NCBI GenBank assembly: GCA_012800155.1
Contig: JAAZJX010000083.1
Coordinates: 1-17,345 of the forward strand
Source: Candidatus Magasanikiibacteriota bacterium
Lineage (GTDB): Bacteria > Patescibacteriota > Patescibacteriia > Magasanikbacterales > UBA922
DNA length: 17,345 nt
Direction: 5' to 3'
Shown: piece by piece, positions 14,012 through 17,345 of the stretch
Layout: each line of letters opens with the position of its first letter
How positions within the stretch are numbered: the stretch's first letter is position 1
Translations under genes and position numbers: made by a program
Notes under the pieces: model-generated
Databases searched by the model: none
What the model was told of the DNA's origin: nothing
The model's input: the letters and a program-made list of their open reading frames with translations, nothing else

Positions 14012-14434
14012 ATGCCTACAATGAATCAAATCATTCGTAAGGGACGAACTAGCAAAGTGGTTAAATCAAAATCACCAGCTATGCAGTACACTTACGATTC
14101 ATTGCACCGCAAGAAGACAGAACTTCGTAGAGGTTGTCCTTTTAAACGCGGTGTATGTACTAAGGTGTATACTACTACACCAAAAAAACCAAACTCTGCT
14201 TTGCGTAAAGTTGCCAAAGTGCGTTTGTCAAATGGTACAGAAGTTATTGCGTATATTCCAGGTGAGGGACACAACTTGCAAGAACACTCTATTGTACTTA
14301 TTCGTGGAGGAAAAGTAAAAGACTTGCCAGGTGTTCGTTATCATGTGGTACGCGGTGTTTATGACACCCAAGGAGTAGCAGATAGAAAAAGAAGTCGATC
14401 TATCTATGGTACCAAGAAACCAAAAAGTAAGTAA
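14012..14434 (+). CDS. rpsL: 30S ribosomal protein S12
   Basis: S12 sits at the decoding centre and affects translational accuracy. The 140-residue protein shows PTMNQIIRKGR, CPFKRGVCTKVYTTTPKKPN, SALRKVAKVRLSNG, PGEGHNLQEHSIVLIRGGKV and KDLPGVRYHVVRG. Lys58 and Lys59 in TPKKP correspond to E. coli Lys42/Lys43, the streptomycin-resistance site, and are wild type. About 15 residues are inserted before CPFKRG relative to E. coli; the longer form is also standard in Bacillus. It is the first gene of the str operon behind the structured leader. No Shine-Dalgarno sequence is present; the ATG follows TTAAATTTT. Codon use is less AT-biased than in fusA. Confidence 0.97.
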   Translation: MPTMNQIIRKGRTSKVVKSKSPAMQYTYDSLHRKKTELRRGCPFKRGVCTKVYTTTPKKPNSALRKVAKVRLSNGTEVIAYIPGEGHNLQEHSIVLIRGGKVKDLPGVRYHVVRGVYDTQGVADRKRSRSIYGTKKPKSK

Positions 14435-14532
14435 TTTTTAATTTATAATTTTCAATTTATAAACAATTTTTAATATTTTATTTAAATATTTTGGACTGTT
14501 TTTCAAATTGAAAATTTCAAATTTAGATTTGT
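14435..14532 (+). promoter_or_regulatory. rpsL-rpsG intercistronic region with hairpins
   Basis: This is 98 nt of very AT-rich spacer. AATATTT/AAATATT (14472-14490) forms a hairpin, and TTTCAAATTGAAAATTTC (14510-14527) contains overlapping inverted repeats. A 17-nt sequence, AATTTATAAACAATTTT (14454-14470), is an exact copy of 13962-13978 upstream of rpsL. In E. coli the same intercistronic region is the S7 autoregulatory target; whether that holds here is unknown. Confidence 0.4.
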
Positions 14533-15006
14533 ATGTCAAGAGGAAAAAGAATACCAAAAAGAATTATTGCTCCAGAACCAAAATATAAGAGTGTGATGGT
14601 AGCAAAATTTATAAATATGGTAATGAAAGATGGTAAAAAAACTATTGCTCAAAAAGCGGTTTATGGTGCTTTAGATATTTTGGCTGAAAAGAAAAATGGC
14701 GATAGTTTAAAATTATTTGAGCAAGTATTGGATGCAATCAAACCAAGTGTTGAAGTGCGATCCAAAAGAGTTGGCGGAGCAAACTATCAAGTACCAATGC
14801 CAGTTTCTAATGAGCGTCAAAATACTTTGGCTTTTCGTTGGTTGATTAGTGCCGCTTTAGCTCGTAAAGGTCAAACCATGATGGATAAATTAGCTGCAGA
14901 AATGTTAGATGCTCTTGAAGGTGTGGGTGGAGCTATGAAGAAAAAAGAAGATGTGCATCGTATGGCTGAAGCTAATAAAGCTTTTGCTCATTTTGCTCGT
15001 CGTTAA
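14533..15006 (+). CDS. rpsG: 30S ribosomal protein S7
   Basis: S7 is a primary 16S rRNA-binding protein that nucleates assembly of the 30S head. The 157 residues match the usual 155-157. Family features are MSRGKRIPKR at the start, KFINMVMKDGKKTIAQKAVY, the 'VEVRSKRVGGANYQVP' hairpin (about 75-90), RWLISAALARKG and the helical end EDVHRMAEANKAFAHFARR. It is the second gene of the str operon, 98 nt after rpsL and 23 nt before fusA. The ATG follows GATTTGT, with no Shine-Dalgarno sequence. Confidence 0.97.
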   Translation: MSRGKRIPKRIIAPEPKYKSVMVAKFINMVMKDGKKTIAQKAVYGALDILAEKKNGDSLKLFEQVLDAIKPSVEVRSKRVGGANYQVPMPVSNERQNTLAFRWLISAALARKGQTMMDKLAAEMLDALEGVGGAMKKKEDVHRMAEANKAFAHFARR

Positions 15007-15029
15007 TTTTAGCTTATTAATATTATTAT

Positions 15030-17105
15030 ATGTCTCGAGAATATTCTCTAGAAAAAACTCGTAATATTGGCATCATGGCTCATATTGATGCTGGTAAAAC
15101 AACTACTACTGAACGAGTTTTATTTTATACTGGAAAAACTCACAAAATTGGTGAGACTCATGAAGGTACAGCAACAATGGATTGGATGGAACAAGAACAA
15201 GAGAGAGGTATCACAATTACTTCTGCTGCTACAACTTGTTTTTGGAAAGATCATCGTATTAATATTATTGATACTCCAGGACATGTAGATTTTACAGTAG
15301 AAGTAGAAAGATCTTTGCGTGTGTTAGATGGAGCTGTAGCAGTTTTTGATGGTTCACAAGGTGTAGAACCACAATCAGAAACTGTTTGGAGACAAGCTGA
15401 TAAATATAGTGTACCAAGAGTTTGTTTTGTTAATAAAATGGATAAGATGGGGGCTGACTTTTTTATGAGTTTAGATTCTATTCATGAGCGTCTTTCAAAT
15501 AAGGCTATTGCTATTCAGTTGCCTATTGGTGCAGAATCAACTTTTTTAGGTTTAGTAGATTTAATCAAAAAGAAAGCTTATAAATTTGAAGGTAATCATG
15601 GAGAAAATATTATAGAAATTGATATTCCAGCTGATATGAAGGATAAAGTTGATACTTATCGTGCCAAAATGGTAGAGAAAGTAGCCGAAGCTAATGATGA
15701 ATTAATGAATAAATATCTTGGTGGTGAAGAATTAACTGAAGAAGAAATTTATAAAGGATTGCGTATTTTAACTTTGAATAATGAAACTTATCCAGTATTG
15801 TGTGGTTCTGCTTTGGGAAATATTGGTGTTCAATTTATGTTGGATGCTGCTGTAAAATTTTTACCATCTCCTTTAGATTTACCAGAATTGTTTGCTACTG
15901 ATGCTGATGACGAAGAAAAGAAAATTTTAATTAAACCAAGTGATAGTGAACCTTTTTGCGCTTTAGCTTTTAAAATTGCTACTGATCCATTTGTAGGTAA
16001 GTTAGCTTTTTTTCGAGTTTATTCTGGTAGTATCAAAGCAGGTAGTTATATTATAAATACTAATACTGGTGATAAAGAGCGTTTAGGTCGTATTATTCGT
16101 TTGCATGCCAACACTCGTGAAGAAGTTACTGAAGTATTTTCTGGAGAAATTGCAGCTGCTGTTGGTCTTAAAAATACTACTACAGGTGATACTTTGTGTG
16201 AAGAAAATCATTTGGTAAAATTAGAACAAATTACTTTTCCTGAACCAGTAATTTCTATTGCCATTGAACCAAATAGTAAAGCTGATGCTGAAAAAATGAG
16301 TATTGCTTTGCAAAAATTAGCTGAAGAAGATCCAACTTTTAAAGTTCATACTGATGAAGAAACTTTACAAACTATTATGTCTGGTATGGGTGAACTTCAT
16401 TTGGATATTTTAGTTGAACGCATGAAAAGAGAATTTGGAGTAGAAGCTAAAATTGGTAAACCACAAGTTGCTTATAAAGAAACTATTAAACAAAGTGCTG
16501 ATGCTGAAGGTAAATATATCAAACAATCTGGTGGTCGTGGTCAATATGGTCATTGTTGGCTCAAAGTTGAACCTCAAGAACCAGGTAAAGGATTTGAATT
16601 TGTTGATGAGATCAAAGGTGGAATTATTCCAAAAGAATATATTCCAGCTATTCAAAAAGGTGTTAGAGAAACTATGGATAAAGGTGTAATAGCAGGTTAT
16701 CCTTTAGTAGATATTAAAGTTACTGTTTATGATGGTTCTTATCATGAAGTTGATTCTTCTGAAATTGCTTTCAAAATGGCAGGTAGTATGGCTTTTGTAG
16801 CAGCAGTAAAAAAAGCTCTTCCTGTTATATTAGAACCAATTGAAAAAGTAGAAGTTACTATGCCAGAACAATATATGGGTGATGTGGTAGGAGATATTAG
16901 TTCTAAACGCGGTCAAATTTTAGAAATGACTAATCGTGGTATGGCTAAAGTTGTTCGTGCTTTGGTACCATTAGCAGAAATGTTTGGTTATGCTACTTCT
17001 CTTCGTTCTATGTCTCAAGGACGCGCAGCTTATAGTATGGAGTTTGATCATTATTCTGAAGTACCAAAAAATGTTGAACAAGATATTATTGCTGGTAAAA
17101 AATAG
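15030..17105 (+). CDS. fusA: Translation elongation factor G
   Basis: EF-G is the GTPase that moves tRNAs and mRNA through the ribosome and helps RRF recycle ribosomes. The 691 residues are full length. GTPase motifs: AHIDAGKT (17-24), RGITITSAATT (switch I end, from 59), DTPGH (81-85), NKMD (135-138) and SALG. Domain IV carries SGGRGQYGHCWL and the tip region, and domain V has EPIEKVEVTMPEQYMGDVVGDISSKRGQI. The start MSREYSLEKTRNIGIMAHID is typical. It is the last gene of the operon; tuf, often next in other bacteria, does not follow, and transcription probably stops at 17157. Confidence 0.98.
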   Translation: MSREYSLEKTRNIGIMAHIDAGKTTTTERVLFYTGKTHKIGETHEGTATMDWMEQEQERGITITSAATTCFWKDHRINIIDTPGHVDFTVEVERSLRVLDGAVAVFDGSQGVEPQSETVWRQADKYSVPRVCFVNKMDKMGADFFMSLDSIHERLSNKAIAIQLPIGAESTFLGLVDLIKKKAYKFEGNHGENIIEIDIPADMKDKVDTYRAKMVEKVAEANDELMNKYLGGEELTEEEIYKGLRILTLNNETYPVLCGSALGNIGVQFMLDAAVKFLPSPLDLPELFATDADDEEKKILIKPSDSEPFCALAFKIATDPFVGKLAFFRVYSGSIKAGSYIINTNTGDKERLGRIIRLHANTREEVTEVFSGEIAAAVGLKNTTTGDTLCEENHLVKLEQITFPEPVISIAIEPNSKADAEKMSIALQKLAEEDPTFKVHTDEETLQTIMSGMGELHLDILVERMKREFGVEAKIGKPQVAYKETIKQSADAEGKYIKQSGGRGQYGHCWLKVEPQEPGKGFEFVDEIKGGIIPKEYIPAIQKGVRETMDKGVIAGYPLVDIKVTVYDGSYHEVDSSEIAFKMAGSMAFVAAVKKALPVILEPIEKVEVTMPEQYMGDVVGDISSKRGQILEMTNRGMAKVVRALVPLAEMFGYATSLRSMSQGRAAYSMEFDHYSEVPKNVEQDIIAGKK

Positions 17106-17156
17106 AAATAAAATATCATTTTTTCATTTTTTAGTTTTACTTGTTATTTCTCTTAT

Positions 17157-17188
17157 AAATTCCCCCTAAAAGGGGGAATTTGTTTTGT
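17157..17188 (+). terminator. Terminator after fusA, resembling the repeat hairpins
   Basis: AAATTCCCCC (17157-17166) and GGGGGAATTT (17172-17181) pair perfectly around TAAAA and are followed by GTTTTGTTTTTT. The C-run/G-run arms and GGGGGAAT edge match the hairpin module of the repeat block at 1304-1645. Confidence 0.9.
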
Positions 17189-17209
17189 TTTTTAATTTTT
17201 ATTTTGTTT

Positions 17210-17345
17210 GTTTTTGTAATTCTGTTTTACTGGATTCCCGCTGGAGTTTATCCTCGCCTACTTTTTTTGTCATTCCCGCGAAGGCGGGAATCTATTCAAG
17301 GCGGGAATCTATAAACAATGAAATTATTATACCGACCAACACCCC
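17210..17345. repeat. Second copy of the modular repeat, cut by the window edge
   Basis: 17210-17242 matches 1085-1117 at 30 of 33 bases, all differences being transitions. 17233-17258 is an inverted copy of the sequence around 1545-1570. A perfect palindrome ATTCCCGC-GAAG-GCGGGAAT lies at 17272-17291. 17283-17345 matches 1560-1621 and ends CCAACACCCC, just where the C-run hairpin would begin. The order of modules differs from the first block, so this is a reshuffled member of the same family. Confidence 0.9.

Noticed and set aside
14072..14150. Insertion in S12 as an unusual feature
   Set aside because: A similar longer segment before the CPxKRGVC motif is normal in Bacillus and other bacteria.

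Overview
The window looks like a stretch of core chromosome from a small-genome, AT-rich bacterium, most likely a member of the Candidate Phyla Radiation (Patescibacteria). This lineage call is inference. It rests on low GC, reading frames intact under the standard code (so TGA is not sense), starts almost without Shine-Dalgarno sequences, a degenerate DHH-family protein of a type I associate with Patescibacteria, a very short L28 with two Cys pairs, and housekeeping genes packed as many short transcription units. No plasmid, phage, CRISPR or defence gene was found.

Layout. 1-291 is an AT-rich leader with a candidate promoter for yebC (292-1023). 1085-1771 is a gene-free, GC-richer block of modular repeats lying between yebC and ruvC (1821-2345), two genes that are neighbours in many bacteria. 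A promoter at 2507-2535 drives two tandem, divergent cofactor-independent phosphoglycerate mutases (2557-4116 and 4121-5695). A degenerate DHH phosphoesterase-like gene runs convergently on the minus strand (6982-5852), and its stop codon lies in its own terminator loop. valS and tyrS form an operon (7222-11146). rpsP (11338-11769) and khpA (11915-12238) each have a near-consensus promoter and a hairpin terminator. The minus strand then carries tRNA-Pro(GGG) and rpmB. rpmB is divergent from a small site-2 protease gene (12938-13552), and the two promoters share one -35 box. The str operon rpsL-rpsG-fusA (14012-17105) starts from a strong promoter at 13760-13788 and has a leader of about 215 nt with four local hairpins, the last resembling an attenuator. 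After the fusA terminator a second block of the same repeat family begins at 17210 and runs off the window.

Function. Nearly everything serves translation: S16, S12, S7, L28, EF-G, ValRS, TyrRS, tRNA-Pro, the RNA-binding protein KhpA and the YebC/TACO1 factor. The rest covers glycolysis (two phosphoglycerate mutases), Holliday-junction resolution (RuvC) and membrane proteolysis (M50).

The parts most worth a second look are the dispersed modular repeats and their likely link to terminators, the structured str-operon leader, the gpmI tandem pair, the DHH protein that has lost several metal ligands, the SD-less start context, and the overlapping divergent promoters. I found no clear new multi-gene system; the strongest candidates for undescribed biology are in the non-coding DNA.
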